Below are positions 22,601 through 34,481 of a stretch of 64,000 nucleotides of DNA, one piece after another. The position numbers and the translations under genes are program-made. Position 1 is the first letter of the stretch; each line of letters begins with the position of its first letter. Location: NCBI RefSeq assembly GCF_032854445.1, contig NC_088295.1, positions 83,744,644 to 83,808,643 on the forward strand, in the 5' to 3' direction. The notes under the pieces are model-generated. The model was not told the DNA's origin. It ran no database searches and saw nothing but the letters and a program-made list of their open reading frames with translations. The stretch comes from Liolophura sinensis. Lineage: Eukaryota > Mollusca > Polyplacophora > Chitonida > Chitonidae.

Positions 22601-25600
22601 ACTCTTTCCCACGGGGCCCAGAGCTGTGTCATTTGGTCTTCCTTCTTTATGTCACGATTATCAGTGTACGTGTGCTCAAAAAACATATGAAGTGCTCAAG
22701 CGCTGCAAGGTCACAGAAGAAAACGATGTGTTCTACTGTCTGTATAGCTCGTCCTCGAGTCTCCCATTTACTTCAAGTAATTTACATAAGTTTGTATGCA
22801 TATTTACCTTAAATAAATACAACAGGATTTGTGTGTGATTTTAGAAATGCAGCTTTTCACTATGGGACTGGTGTCAGTGTTGGGGTTGTGGCTTCCATAC
22901 TCATTGTGGCCTACATCCTGGGCAAATACATTCCAAGAGTAAGTACTTTTCTTTCTCTACAAACATCTTTGGTTAGACATAGTGAGTATAATATGTGCCT
23001 GGCTGCTGTATATATATATATAGTCTGAATCAACCCAGCATCTATAAATATTTTTTGTATGAATAGTGAATATTTTTCGTGAGGTTACTACAACATTTAC
23101 AACAAATTGGTCTTGTGTAAATTGATTTGAATGATATTTTAATCACCAAGAAAACTTAAAAATATTTATTTTAGAAATTCAGTGATATTATCGAACTAGG
23201 CTTTCATAATTGATTACTAACTGGAATAATAACTCACAAATATCTTCTTCAGTTTGTCTTTCTCTGTACCTGGTAATCAGGAAATAATCCAGGATTTTAG
23301 AGTATGAATGCGCTGCTGTCTTACTATCCGTGTACAAATTTGTGTGTGCCACAGAGAGCGGGCTTCATCACATTCTTTCTGGGAGGTTGGTCCATCATGG
23401 CCTATGTGATGTACTATATCTGGTACCAGCTACGCTCCATCATGGAGGACTACTATCAGTTTGTGGTTGGCTACCTGCTGGTGGTTGGACTCATCAGTTT
23501 TGGCTTCTGCTACAAGTATGGCCCTGTCAGTGATGCCCGGAGCCTGAACCTTATCCAGTGGGCCATTCAGCTTCTAGGCCTCATCCTCATTTACTTCATG
23601 TGTCAGATCCCAGAGATCTCTGCAGCTGTTATTGTCATCATCATCTGTATCTATAACTTCCCACGCAGCATTCTCAATCTGGGCAGGCGATTCAGGTATG
23701 TGTCTTGTTGATGTTGTCTTACATGAATTTCATGAGAAAGTTTCACATTTTGCCTGATTCTGATCGTTATAATAATCTTAGAAAGGTTTTTTGAGGCTTG
23801 CTTGGAAGGAAGGATGCTACCCTATTGGAAAAGTGCAGGCTTAAGCATCAAACTTAAGATTTGTTTGCCATAAAAATGCACATTGTTGGATGAGATATCA
23901 GGTCATTTATCATACTTAATTTTGTAAATGTACCCAAGAGTTTAAAAATTTAAATTTTAACCATCATAAATTATTGACAGGAGACAATTTTACATTCTGT
24001 AATAAAAATTAAGAATCAAATTTCTGTGATTAAAGAGATTCAAATAATTCAGCTGAAGAGCATGTATTATTAGGATTGCATTTCTTGTCATGTACAGAGA
24101 AACTGTGAGCCTGCCAGCTATGGGGTAATTATGGCTTAATGCCAGCAAATTTGTCAAGTTCTTTGTGAGATAGCAGTCTTTAATAGAGGTTTTTTGATGT
24201 CTTTCAACACAGTCTGCTTTCAGCTATTTATGTCATGCATGCTGACATTGTTGAGTGATGGTGCAGGCCTTTAGGCATTTTGAAAGCTTATGTTTATTTA
24301 TTTGATTGGTGTTTTACGCCGTACTCAAGAATATCTCACTTATATGACAGTGGCCAGCATTATGGTGGGTAGAAACCGGGCAGAGCCCAGGGGAAACCCA
24401 CGACCATCCGGAGAGGAAGCCAGCATGAGCTGGACTTGAACTCACAAGCGACCGCATTGGTGAGCGGTTCCTGGGTCATTACGCTGCACTAGCGCACTAA
24501 ACAACTGAGCCACGGAGGCCCCTGAAGGCTTATAAGAGATGAAAGAATGGAATAACATTTTATTTGGATTGCATGTAATTACAAGAGACGAGAGATCTTC
24601 TTCGGAAAATCAAGAGGTTTTAAAACAAAGGGACTGTGCTGTCCAATAGGGGAGTTTCGAGCTGGAACACTTTTTGTCATCAAAAGTAAAAACAGTTCTG
24701 CTGTGTCATGTGAATGTTAAAAAATGTTTGGCCACCTTCGTTTACATTAACTTTCTGATTTCTGGTGGTCTCCAGAGTCACAAATGACACCTGTTTCCTT
24801 CAGGAGCTTCTGAAGTTCACAAACATTCAGATTCCCAACTTTGTCTATCATTCCACCACTCTAAATGACATTTTATGGCACTTTTCAGACATCTGTATTA
24901 TTGCGAATGTGATCAAATATAGTTGCCTAACATTTTTGACAGATTTTTATACCTTCAACGATAAAAGAGTTTGAACTCGATACTCCCCTATTGGCACCAG
25001 TCAAATATTGGCAGCATTTCTTTTCCAAGTCATCAAGATGACGTCAATAGAAATAATAGAAAATCAGTAAAGCATGTATATACTATGAAACCCTTCTGCA
25101 CATCTTGAGATCCAGTGCCAATCTGGCTTTTGTTTCATATGAAGTTCTGTTTTTCAATTTCAGGTTCCGATTTTTCCCTCCTCAGAGACGTTTGCTGACA
25201 GAGGAGGAGTTTATCCGTCAGGGGGATGAGGAGACAAGGAAGGCTTTGGAGGACCTGAGGCAGTTTTGTCGTAGTCCTGAGTGTAATGCCTGGAAGACTA
25301 TAGGAAATCTGAAAACACCCAAAAGGTAATCAAAAAAGCAGGAAGTTGTGCAAGACATTCTGCTCAAATAATTGGTATCAGTCCAGTAGCAGTGTTAAAT
25401 AGAATGGAAAAAATTTGAATGTGAGATATCTGTATTGTTTGCTGGTTTGCTTGTAACAAAGAGCACTACAGAGCAAACATCATTTTCAGAAAGAGTTTTG
25501 TATTGAAGATCAAAAGTGTCTACTTCAACTGATCCACCTGGTCTTTCAGAAAGTGTATGCTGGTTTATCATGCTTTCCACATCTGTACAGCTGCTTTTTG

Positions 25601-26290
25601 GGTTTGCTGAAGATGTGGATATGAACAATAGTTATCTATAATTTCTTGCTTTTGTTTTACCAATTACAGTATCTCACCAAAAGTTTGGAACGTAAAAATG
25701 CACTTTCTGTAGCACATAAAGGCATTAAAATAATAGCTTTGATGCCAACGTAATACCACATTAATCAAGCTTTACAGAAGACTATTAAGGTGGTCCTAAC
25801 ATTAATGAATAAATAAGAATCAAGCAAAATGTGTCACTTGAAAAATGCTAAACTTTAGGTGAAATACAGTATGTGATATTTTATGCAGTTGGCCGTTGTT
25901 CACACGTAACTTCTCGTGCTGTTTCATTATTAAACCTATCATCCTCAAGAAACACAGTTTGTACAACAGGGCAAGTGGTTTATGAAAAATTCCATAGATT
26001 TATAGGTGATTTGAGTACATGTGTACTGTACTTGAATACACATAGAAGTAAATATGTGGACATGTCATCAGATATTGAACTTCATGCATGCATTTTTTAG
26101 GTTCGCAAGTTTCATAGAAGGGGATTCTCACTTGACAGACCAGGAGCTGATAGATTACGACTCCGATCCAGAGCCTGTGTTACCACAAGATGATGATGAT
26201 GATGAGGATGACAGCAATGATGAGGAGAACCATCGTCCTAACCTCGGCTACAACCGGCACAGGTGGCGCCCCCCTAACTCGTTCAGATAA
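16670..26290 (+). CDS. NEMP1: Nuclear envelope integral membrane protein (NEMP / TMEM194 family), 8 exons
   Basis: Inner nuclear membrane protein of a family linked to nuclear envelope stiffness and fertility. Exons: 16670-16958, 21406-21527, 21952-22156, 22364-22436, 22845-22938, 23355-23695, 25164-25325, 26101-26290 (TAA). Phases join to 491 residues; vertebrate NEMP1 has about 440. Residues 30-50 form an N-terminal hydrophobic (signal-like) stretch, followed by a Thr-rich tract coded by an ACA repeat. A lumenal domain contains HVYCYRGE and PWKLW. Transmembrane segments start near residues 209 and 238, with more in exon 6, which holds the family signature CYKYGP. Exon 7 carries LLTEEEF, the ETRKALE helix and SPECNAWKT, all typical of NEMP1. 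The C-terminus is an Asp-rich acidic tail. The ATG has an A at -3 and follows a CpG-rich promoter. The donor of exon 2 (GTTGGA) is weak. Exons 6-8 are repeated in the downstream duplication. NEMP1 versus NEMP2 is not resolved. Confidence 0.93.
18735..19240 (+). repeat. Three tandem copies of a ~175-195 bp unit in NEMP intron 1
   Basis: The block GTGTACATATTAA, TAAATTACTG, GACTTAGTGT, AACAAAGTGTT, TGGTGTCTCAAAAA recurs starting near 18770, 18963 and 19138. The third copy is the most diverged. Confidence 0.8.
19820..21170 (+). mobile_element. Decayed non-LTR retrotransposon (LINE), 3' part
   Basis: Frame by frame it reads like a LINE remnant. VSLYIYCPSGN (about 19865-19895) resembles an endonuclease-domain strand. 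AKLLGIYIDEHLFWSTQIE (about 20050-20110) resembles the end of a reverse transcriptase. The IKLWNCL word near 20585 is typical of the C-terminal region. Frameshifts and stops interrupt it. It ends with AT-rich sequence, CCTTGAGGAAGA, TTGACCGGGCTACACTCTA and an ATTATTATTA tail. It lies in NEMP intron 1. Confidence 0.7.
24291..24522 (-). mobile_element. SINE family A in duplication unit 1 (internal deletion)
   Basis: Full-length outline, inverted, flanked by TGAAAGCTTA and TGAAGGCTTA as target-site duplication. It lacks about 30 bases of the family body (CAGGTTGCTGCCAGACC and neighbours) that the unit 2 copy keeps. Confidence 0.9.
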
Positions 26291-27280
26291 CACAGCGCTG
26301 CGCTATTTCCAGTTTGTACAATGTCCAACTTGGCTGGGAAAATGTGATAATGACTGATTTTACCACTCCATCTATGTAACCGTCCACAATATTTTTATTT
26401 CTAAATAGATGAACATTTGTGTTGTATCTTGTGTAAAACTAGTGTAGGTTGTGGAAGCTTTCAAGTGCTGTACTGTATGTATGAGGAGAATTGCCATGTT
26501 TCCAAGTAAGATAGCTCTCAAGTCTTCATGTAGTTTTTGAGAATCATATGGTACCATCTGTAGGATGCATGCAAGAATGGATTCAGAACTGTTTAAGTGA
26601 TTATGATGGTTTAAGATTTAAAAATCTTCAACAAAGTGGTTTTGTCTTTTGTCTTCCATAATGTATTTAGCTGTTGCATGTCATCTGAGGGTAATTTTGA
26701 TGTCAGTAGATCAGAATTTCCCAAAATATGTATCATGCAGAGTAGTCTGCTGTACTGTATGTACATGTATATATATATTTTTTTTAATTTTGATGTATTT
26801 TGTTTGAAGCCCTAATATTTATTGCCAGTACGAAAGTGTATGTTTTTGCGGTTTATGTGTGTGTACAGTAAAACTTGAACAGATTGGACCACACATTGTG
26901 ACACACATAGTGTTTGTTTTGGCATATCCGAAGAATGTTACCTGGTCTGAACAGGTTATTTTACAGTTTCTGGTACGTTCACATGTGCCACTACCTAAAT
27001 AATGTATTTTACTCTTTAAAATCTAGTGCATTTCCTTATTCCATATGTTTTCACCATGACGTGGAAATATTGCCAAGGTGGCATTAAGTCCTTCATTCAT
27101 TCAAAATGTAATGAATTTTATTTTTAAAGTACATCTAAAGTTATACTTTACTGGTCGAATTTGTTGAGGATTTAAGGTACCATAAACAGACTGAAGTGTA
27201 TGTATGTGCATCATGTTAATAGTGGCAGTCCTGACCTGTTGATAGTGTACACTTCTGCAGTCCATGAAAAGTGATCTCAA

Positions 27281-27295
27281 TTTATTTGAAATAAA
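27281..27295. terminator. Possible two-way polyadenylation signal after NEMP
   Basis: TTTATTTGAAATAAA is nearly palindromic and reads AATAAA on both strands. It is followed by a run of A, 1.0 kb after the NEMP stop. The duplicate is at 37361-37375. For IFT54 the distance would be 5.3 kb, so use by that gene is doubtful. Confidence 0.35.
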
Positions 27296-30200
27296 AAAAA
27301 AAAAAACAAGAGATTCACATAGATATATTTTATGTGACATGCGGAGCTCTCCGCACACAAGAACGTTTGATTTTGCTTCTACATGTACATAGGCTATGTT
27401 GCTCTTTCTGTGTAAAACTTTTTTTAACCGTTTTGATGAGTACTATGATGCTTTCAGGCCAACTCGTCACTGTATGTGTGCAATAGTCTAGCAAAGTTGG
27501 AACTGAACTGAGGAAGTATCAAGTATGCTGCACTGGTTGGCTTTATTACTGGCAAATAAACACTCTTCTACATAAGCTTTCATTTAGGCGAAAAAAGACA
27601 GCTGTTCAGTCTGCTCACTGCTTTTAGCAGTGTACACTGTTAATCACAGTTAATCATTTTGGAGCATTCTGGTCAGCTGTTGGTGGTATGTTTTTACTCA
27701 AGAAGACTTTTGTCTTATAAGTATATTTCCGCCGCCACATTCAAGGTAGACAACTCTGTACATAGTAGACGTTGATTGCCTAAGAACTTTCAATGCCTTG
27801 TCTTGTAAAATCGCCAAAGTTTGCACTCTTAAGATGTGATTAGGTACAATGTGTCATCAGATTTTCCGAAGTGGTGATGCGTACAAGATGTTTAATATGC
27901 CTTGTAATATGTATATGGTGCCAAAGATCATTAAACTTTTTTGTTTATTTTTACATCTATACACGTGGTTATGTTTGCTTGACGGTATAAGGATATCATC
28001 TGAGTGTAGATGTACTCTGGCTCTCAGACAATTTTTGCACATAGAAATTGTGAGACTACAGTTACACAAATATGATCAGAAATGTTCAGGGAAAGAAATG
28101 TTTCATGTGAGTTTTGTTCACATCACCAATTATATTCTTGTCCACAATATAGTTCCAAAATGTTTGTCTATTTTTAAAGGAAATTTTTTTCAAGCAGGCA
28201 TACATAGTGATGTATTTTTCATCACGTGTAGTTTCATCACATCTCTAGTGGAATGAAATGACAGCCATGGATGTAGACCAGTTACTTTCCTTCCACAAGT
28301 GAACAGCAGGGAAGTGTAGAGACTGCACACTGTGTCCACACACCTCCCAAATAAACAGGGCATTACCAAAGTGACTACTTGTATTCGGCAGAAAAGAAAG
28401 GCTGTCACTTGTGTGATATGACTGCAGTTAAGCAAAGGGATCAGTACATTCAACCTTCACAACCTTTTTCTCTCATTTGCAGGTTTATATGTAGACACAC
28501 AAATTTCTCATGTATGTTCTATTTATTAGGATTCCAAGCATCAGTTGTTCTCGCTGCAAATTATTTCTCTTCATCTCTAACAACTGTTTTTTTTTTTTGT
28601 TTTGCGAGAAAACTGTTTCACAGCTGTTAACTTTCTATGAATGTTCATTGCCAAATGGCTTGGGCTCCCTGCTGGAGTATAAAACTTTACCTAACAGTGA
28701 CCCACTTTTTGGCCATATTGGAGAAGTATGACTACTGGGGGTATCAGGATTGAATATTTTGTGCAAATCGGTCAAGAAATGTGGAAGCTCACTATATGTC
28801 ATTTTAGTCATGTGATGACCTATGGTTGAATTTTGAAAAAAAAGATAACAATTAAATGTAGTTTGATTTGCTGAAGACAATGGTGGTATTAAATTTCTTT
28901 AAATTGCATTTAAAGCTCATTTTAGAGTAAGTTTTTCACATAGCTATAACACTGTAATAGCTATAAAACTGAAAATTGGTCGGGAGATAGATCTTTATTT
29001 TTGACTGGTAGGACCGTGGGGCTAAGAGTTATATCCATAGTCAGCTCGTAAAATTGCAATATCCCAAAACCGGTAAAGGCAGAAAAACAAACCTGGCCTT
29101 CTCAGTAACAAACATATGAAGCAGCTTTTGACGTTTTGTGCTATTTGGCCAGTCACATGATTTAGCAGCCATTTTAGAGTTTATTGACAAGCTGAAACCA
29201 TCTTTTTCTGTAAAACGGTTAATGATCTTCAGATGAAATTTCACTTGCAAATTTTAGGTGGATCGTAGCACCTACATTGTAAAAGACCTTTTTGCTTGGT
29301 ATGCAAGTTATACTGTAAGTGCCAATGAAATTAGCTAAAAAGTAGGTCAAGTCTCAAAATTGCTTAAAATTCTTAAATAAACACACTGTCTGGTACACCT
29401 CGACAACAGGATTACAAATCTGTAAGAATTATTTTTGTACTTGGTATAGTTTTCAGGCTGTAACCTCCAAAACATCAAAAATATGAAGTATGATGCAACC
29501 ACCATACCCCTCCTCCTCCATACATACACACCAAACCTGACAAAACCACCCTTCACCTTCATGCTAGACGGCATGAAACGTGTTCACTGCAGGGTGCTGG
29601 CTACAGGACCTGTATTGTAATTCTGCCCAGTGACAGGAGCAGTAGATCAAAGGAACGATCTCTTTATACATGTGGCCCAGCACTGCTATTTGAGAGTGAT
29701 ATTTTTTTTTCTTTTTACTGTCTTTCACCATAGCCCCAATGAACATCACACCTAGCAGTCACCAGTTCAAATCCAGCTCATTCCTGCCAGTCTTTGTTCT
29801 TTTTTTCTTCCATTACCGTGAAATTCTTCGGCATTAGACAATCAGTCATCAGTACAGAGACTATGGTTCATTTGTGGGAGATCGTGATGCCGGGTATTGC
29901 TGAAATAGTTTTGTTTTCGTTGAAAATGAGATCTGGTTTCAACAAGGTAAATGTAGTTCACTTGTTCCGAGACTTTACTGTCTAATATGGATTACGTCTA
30001 TTTTTTTGCTTGTATTAGACAAACCTGGAGTCATGTCAGAAGAACATAGAGCTGATGGACTTAAACGGTCTGTGGTGGAGAAAGTGGATGCTGAAGGCTG
30101 TGTGTACAGACTGCTTGAAAGCCGTCTAACTGCATGCAGTTCAAGTTAGAGGTTAACTGTGCTCAAGGATATTTCACCAGTATTATATTGGGTCAGTTTC

Positions 30201-32371
30201 AGGGGAGGAGGAAGACAAAGTGAATCACTTACCTATGCCAAATAAGTGATACGTGGGATAAAATGAATGTAATACTCTAATAGATCTTGTTAATGCATGG
30301 TGACTGTAACACAAGCCCAGGCATCACTGGGTATCCTGCCAAAATGAAAATTTTAACTGATTTCCTCAGAGAGAGACTAGACCTACAATCCAGCGTCTAC
30401 TGAGAAAATTCTTACTTTAAAAATGCAAAGCCTGATGCGTAGAATGCCAAATAAATGAATTTCCCAAGCAAGATCAGTATGATCAAATTGCAAGTCTAGG
30501 ACAGTCTGGTAAGCTGTCACTCTTTGTTGATGGATTAAATTCCTTGTTCTCTCATTTCAACAAGCTCCAGATATTCCAGTATAATCGAGTACATCAGAAC
30601 AAACTCAAAAGTATAGACAAGTAGTCCGTTGTCTTCTTGAAAAAAGCTAAACTGTGCAAGTATGACAAGGCAGGGTACATTCACAGTGCAGATAAGAGTA
30701 AACAAAAGACCGTATTAGAATGATGTCATTTTTTTTTTTACTTCGGACTGAAAAATGGACGGAGTTTAATCTAACAATGAGTAACAAACAATATATAACC
30801 TGAAAATGACAAGTTACAAAAATATACACTGATAAACTTGGGACAGCCATGTACATATATTGCGCAAACTAAAAAAACTAATTATCAGCAACAAATGCTT
30901 AATTTTTTTTCTTACCTTCCCCCTGTTTGAAATCAATATTATGGCAATTATATACTAAAAAAAACAGGAAGCTTTAACTTAGTAAATTGTTGTATAAGCA
31001 GGCAAATAAATAAAAATCTACATAGTAGGTCACGGACATGGGTCTTAGCAACATCACTACAGTGTATATAAATAAAGTACGGTATGTCTTAATAAAAGAT
31101 ACGGCATTTTATGTTTTGGTAGTTTTAATAAATGATTGGTCTCACAACAGCATGATACAAGCACTGTCATGCATGACATCCTGAGTGTACAAACATAAGC
31201 ACATAACACATCATGTTCAAACAAAATAAATTAGGGCTGATAAATAATTTTACAGTGTTAACAGGAGTTACCTGGTTTGGCAAAATAAGTGCAAATGAAT
31301 AATGAGTGATCCTTTCTCAGATCTACTTTTCACAGTTTGCCATTTAAGCGTACACAACTGTTAATAATAATATAACAATGGCTAGAATACAGAGCTACAG
31401 GTACCAGTAATTTGACACAATGATCCAGTGATCCAAAAAATGACACAGGTAACTCCGGGTAAGTAGTTTATGCTAACTACAGACTAATGTTATTGACAAT
31501 CTGACATGACACAGGCCAAAGCAGTCTCAGTACTGATTACACTGTCAGAAAAAGATCTTTGAACAGCAAAAACACATTTAAGGTAATAATATCAAATCTC
31601 TGCTTCATACACTTCAAATGAAAAAAGGATCTTTCACTGACAAAACCTTAGGAATTTTTACTTAACATTTAACCCGAATACTTCAAATTATATACAGCTT
31701 TGTAACAGACATATATATACGTAAATATATACACCATATAAAAGTTAACGAAAGGATTTAATCCTGAATATTGATCCTTAATATTAGCTTGTAAATAAAG
31801 CTCAGATTAAGGGAAGATTGTTATGATGGGTACAAATACTGGCTGTTCTTTTTACATGGAGTGGACATGATTCCTCTTCGAAAATCAGTATTAAGGCAAA
31901 TGCAAGATCTCTCTTGATCAGATATGTTGGAACTTTCGGAGTAATCATAACATCACAAGCAAGGAACTTACTGGGAGGTGCTCACCATAGTATATTAGCC
32001 CCCTTCCCTCCTAGTAATACACATGCACAACAAGAGAAATTTGATATGTTACGTATATGAGAAAGAATAGAAATTACTAATACATCGACACTTTAAAAGA
32101 ACAATGGATTTTTTTTCTTAACAAACACACCCCAGTATGAGCAGCCTTTGTGTGATTTCAGCAACAGTAGTGTGATTTTAGTGCCAATCATACCAGTTGT
32201 GTGGCCAAATTTCAGTTTTCCATCTGGTTGACTTGAGGTTTGCCAAGATTTCAAGTTATTTGCCGAAACATCAGATGTTATACTCCATCTGATCTTGGAT
32301 AATTGCATAACCAGTGTATTACATGACACCAATGCAATGACCTTAACCTCATGAGTTTGTTTAAGGCCTCA

Positions 32372-32556
32372 AATACAGATTCAGTAATGTGTCAAATGCA
32401 CCTAGTATCTGTTGGATCACTGAAATGATCTTTCCTTCACACAGAAGGAATTCTGGCCATTAATACAGATTCAGTAATGTGTCAAATGCACCTAGTATCT
32501 GCTGGATCATTGATCAGAAATGGTATTTTCCTTCATACAAAAGGAATACTGGACAA
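32372..32556. repeat. 90-bp tandem duplication, present in both units
   Basis: AATACAGATTCAGTAATGTG starts at 32372 and again at 32462. The second copy has diverged toward its end. The same pair is at 42452-42636, so it predates the 10-kb duplication. Confidence 0.9.
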
Positions 32557-32593
32557 GCATCACACACACTGTAAAATGTAGCATAAGCAACAC

Positions 32594-33227
32594 TCAAGAC
32601 TTGCTGATACTACGTAACATTTTCTCTATTTTCTGGTCGTTGGAAATGATGTTACTCTTGACAGCAGCTATAAGATCCATCTGGTCAACGATAGCCTGGT
32701 CAATCTCTGATAGCTGAGCTTTAAGAGGTTCTATGGCCTTATCTGTTATGCTGAAACAACAAAGGCATGAAAAAATGAATACCACACATGGCAAAAGAAG
32801 AATAAATCATCTCGTCAACAAGATATGATGAGGACTGAATTTCTTTTACTTGCAACACATGATGGAACTATTTGAAATTCACAGTATTACAGAATCAAAA
32901 ATCGTGAGCCATCATCATCTTAAAAACATGAATCAAAAACTGTGTACCTGATATACAAAATAATAGAGGTGCTCCATAATGACATATTCATAATAATAAG
33001 TGTACTACAGTGTATTATTTGTGGAAAATACATGAAACAGACAAACATGCTTACTAAGGTTTACATTATCTCAAATGTCAGAAAAATCACACAAACCAGT
33101 ACCAGTATTCTTACCTCTGTTCTCGCTTCAGTGCTAAGCTCTGTTCTTTATTTTCTTTTTTCCACACGTCCAACTCTTTCTGCATAGCATCTAAATCTTC
33201 CTGCACATAGTCCATAATTTTCCCCAA
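32594..33227 (-). pseudogene. Orphan, truncated copy of the IFT54 3' end
   Basis: Minus-strand copies of exon 16 (32750-32594, protein sequence unchanged) and of the 3' half of exon 15 (33227-33115). Exon 15 is cut by the duplication junction and has lost its acceptor and about 111 bases. One missense change is visible, Met to Val before WKKEN. There is no promoter or upstream exon in the correct orientation, so no independent product is expected. Confidence 0.9.
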
Positions 33228-34225
33228 GGATTTTAGAGTATGAATGCGCTGCTGTCTTACTATCCGTGTACAAATTTGTGTGTGCCACAGAGAGCGGGCT
33301 TCATCACATTCTTCCTGGGAGGTTGGTCCATCATGGCCTATGAGATGTACTATATCTGGTACCAGCTACGCTCCATCATGGAAGACTACTATCAGTTTGT
33401 GGTTGGCTACCTGCTGGTGGTTGGACTCATCAGTTTTGGCTTCTGCTACAAGTATGGCCCTGTCAGTGATGCCCGGAGCCTGAACCTTATCCAGTGGGCC
33501 ATTCAGCTGCTAGGCCTCATCCTCATTTACTTCATGTGTCAGATCCCAGAGATCTCTGCAGCTGTTATTGTCATCCTCATCTGTATCTATAACTTCCCAC
33601 GCAGCATTCTCAATCTGGGCAGGCGATTCAGGTATGTGTTTTGTTGATGTTGTCTTACATGAATTTCATGAGAAAGTTTCACATTTTGCCTGATTCTGAT
33701 CGTTATAATAATCTTAGAAAGGTTTTTTGAGGCTTGCTTGGAAGGAAGGATGCTACCCTATTGGAAAAGTGTAGGCTTAAGCATCAAACTTAAGATTTGT
33801 TTGCCATAAAAATGCACATTGTTGGATGAGATATCAGGTCATTTATCATACTTAATTTTGTAAATGTACCCAAGAGTTTAAAAATTTAAATTTTAACCAT
33901 CATATATTATTGACAGGAGACAATTTTACATTCTGTAATAAAAATGAAGAATCAAATTTCTGTGATTAAAGAGATTCAAATAATTCAGCTGAAGAGCATG
34001 TATTATTAGGATTGCATTTCTTGTCATGTACAGAGAAACTGTGAGCCTGCCAGCTATGGGGTAATTATGGCTTAATGCCAGCAAGTTTGTCAAGTTCTTT
34101 GTGAGATAGCAGTCTTTAATAGAGGTTTTTTCATGTCTTTCAACACAGTCCGCTTTCAGCTATTTATGTCATGCATGCTGACATTGTTGAGTGATGGTGC
34201 AGGCCTTTAGGCATTTTGAAGGCTT

Positions 34226-34481
34226 ATATTTATTTATTTGATTGGTGTTTTACGCCGCACTCAAGAATATTTCACTTATATGACGGTGGCCAGCATTATG
34301 GTGGTGGCATAATGCTGGGGAAACCCACAGCCATTCGCAGGTTGCTGCCAGACCTTCCCACGTACGGCCGGAGAGGAAGCCAGCATGAGCTGGACTTGAA
34401 CTCACAGCGACCGCATTGGTGAGCGGCTCCTGGGTCATTACGCTGCGCTAGCGCACTAAACAACTGAGCCACGGAGACCCC
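34226..34481 (-). mobile_element. SINE family A in duplication unit 2 (different internal deletion)
   Basis: Same insertion as 24291-24522 but it lacks the GAAACCGGGCAGAGCCC segment, while retaining the segment missing from unit 1. Confidence 0.9.

Larger units (their letters stand above)
26291..32593. other. NEMP 3' flank to orphan IFT54 exon: no confident gene
   Basis: AT-rich, all of it repeated at 36347-42673. It holds a possible poly(A) region at 27281-27295, a family-D fragment at 27046-27104 and many short chance open frames. The 135-codon open frame at 27849-28256 has no splice, promoter or family support. Only 29830-30130 looks exon-like (see findings). Confidence 0.6.
23292..33227. 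repeat. Segmental tandem duplication, unit 1
   Basis: About 9.94 kb, repeated head to tail with 33228-43307. It holds NEMP exons 6-8 (the set joined to the intact gene), the intergenic sequence and an orphan copy of the IFT54 3' end on the minus strand. The left edge lies in NEMP intron 5. The offset to unit 2 is 9936 at the left end and grows to a constant 10080 through indels before about 37000. By eye the copies differ by roughly one percent in the left part and less in the right part. Confidence 0.95.

Noticed and set aside
27849-28256. 135-codon open frame, unchanged at 37929-38336
   Set aside because: Both copies come from a recent duplication within an identical tract, so identity is not evidence of selection. 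The composition is like surrounding AT-rich DNA and no family is recognisable.
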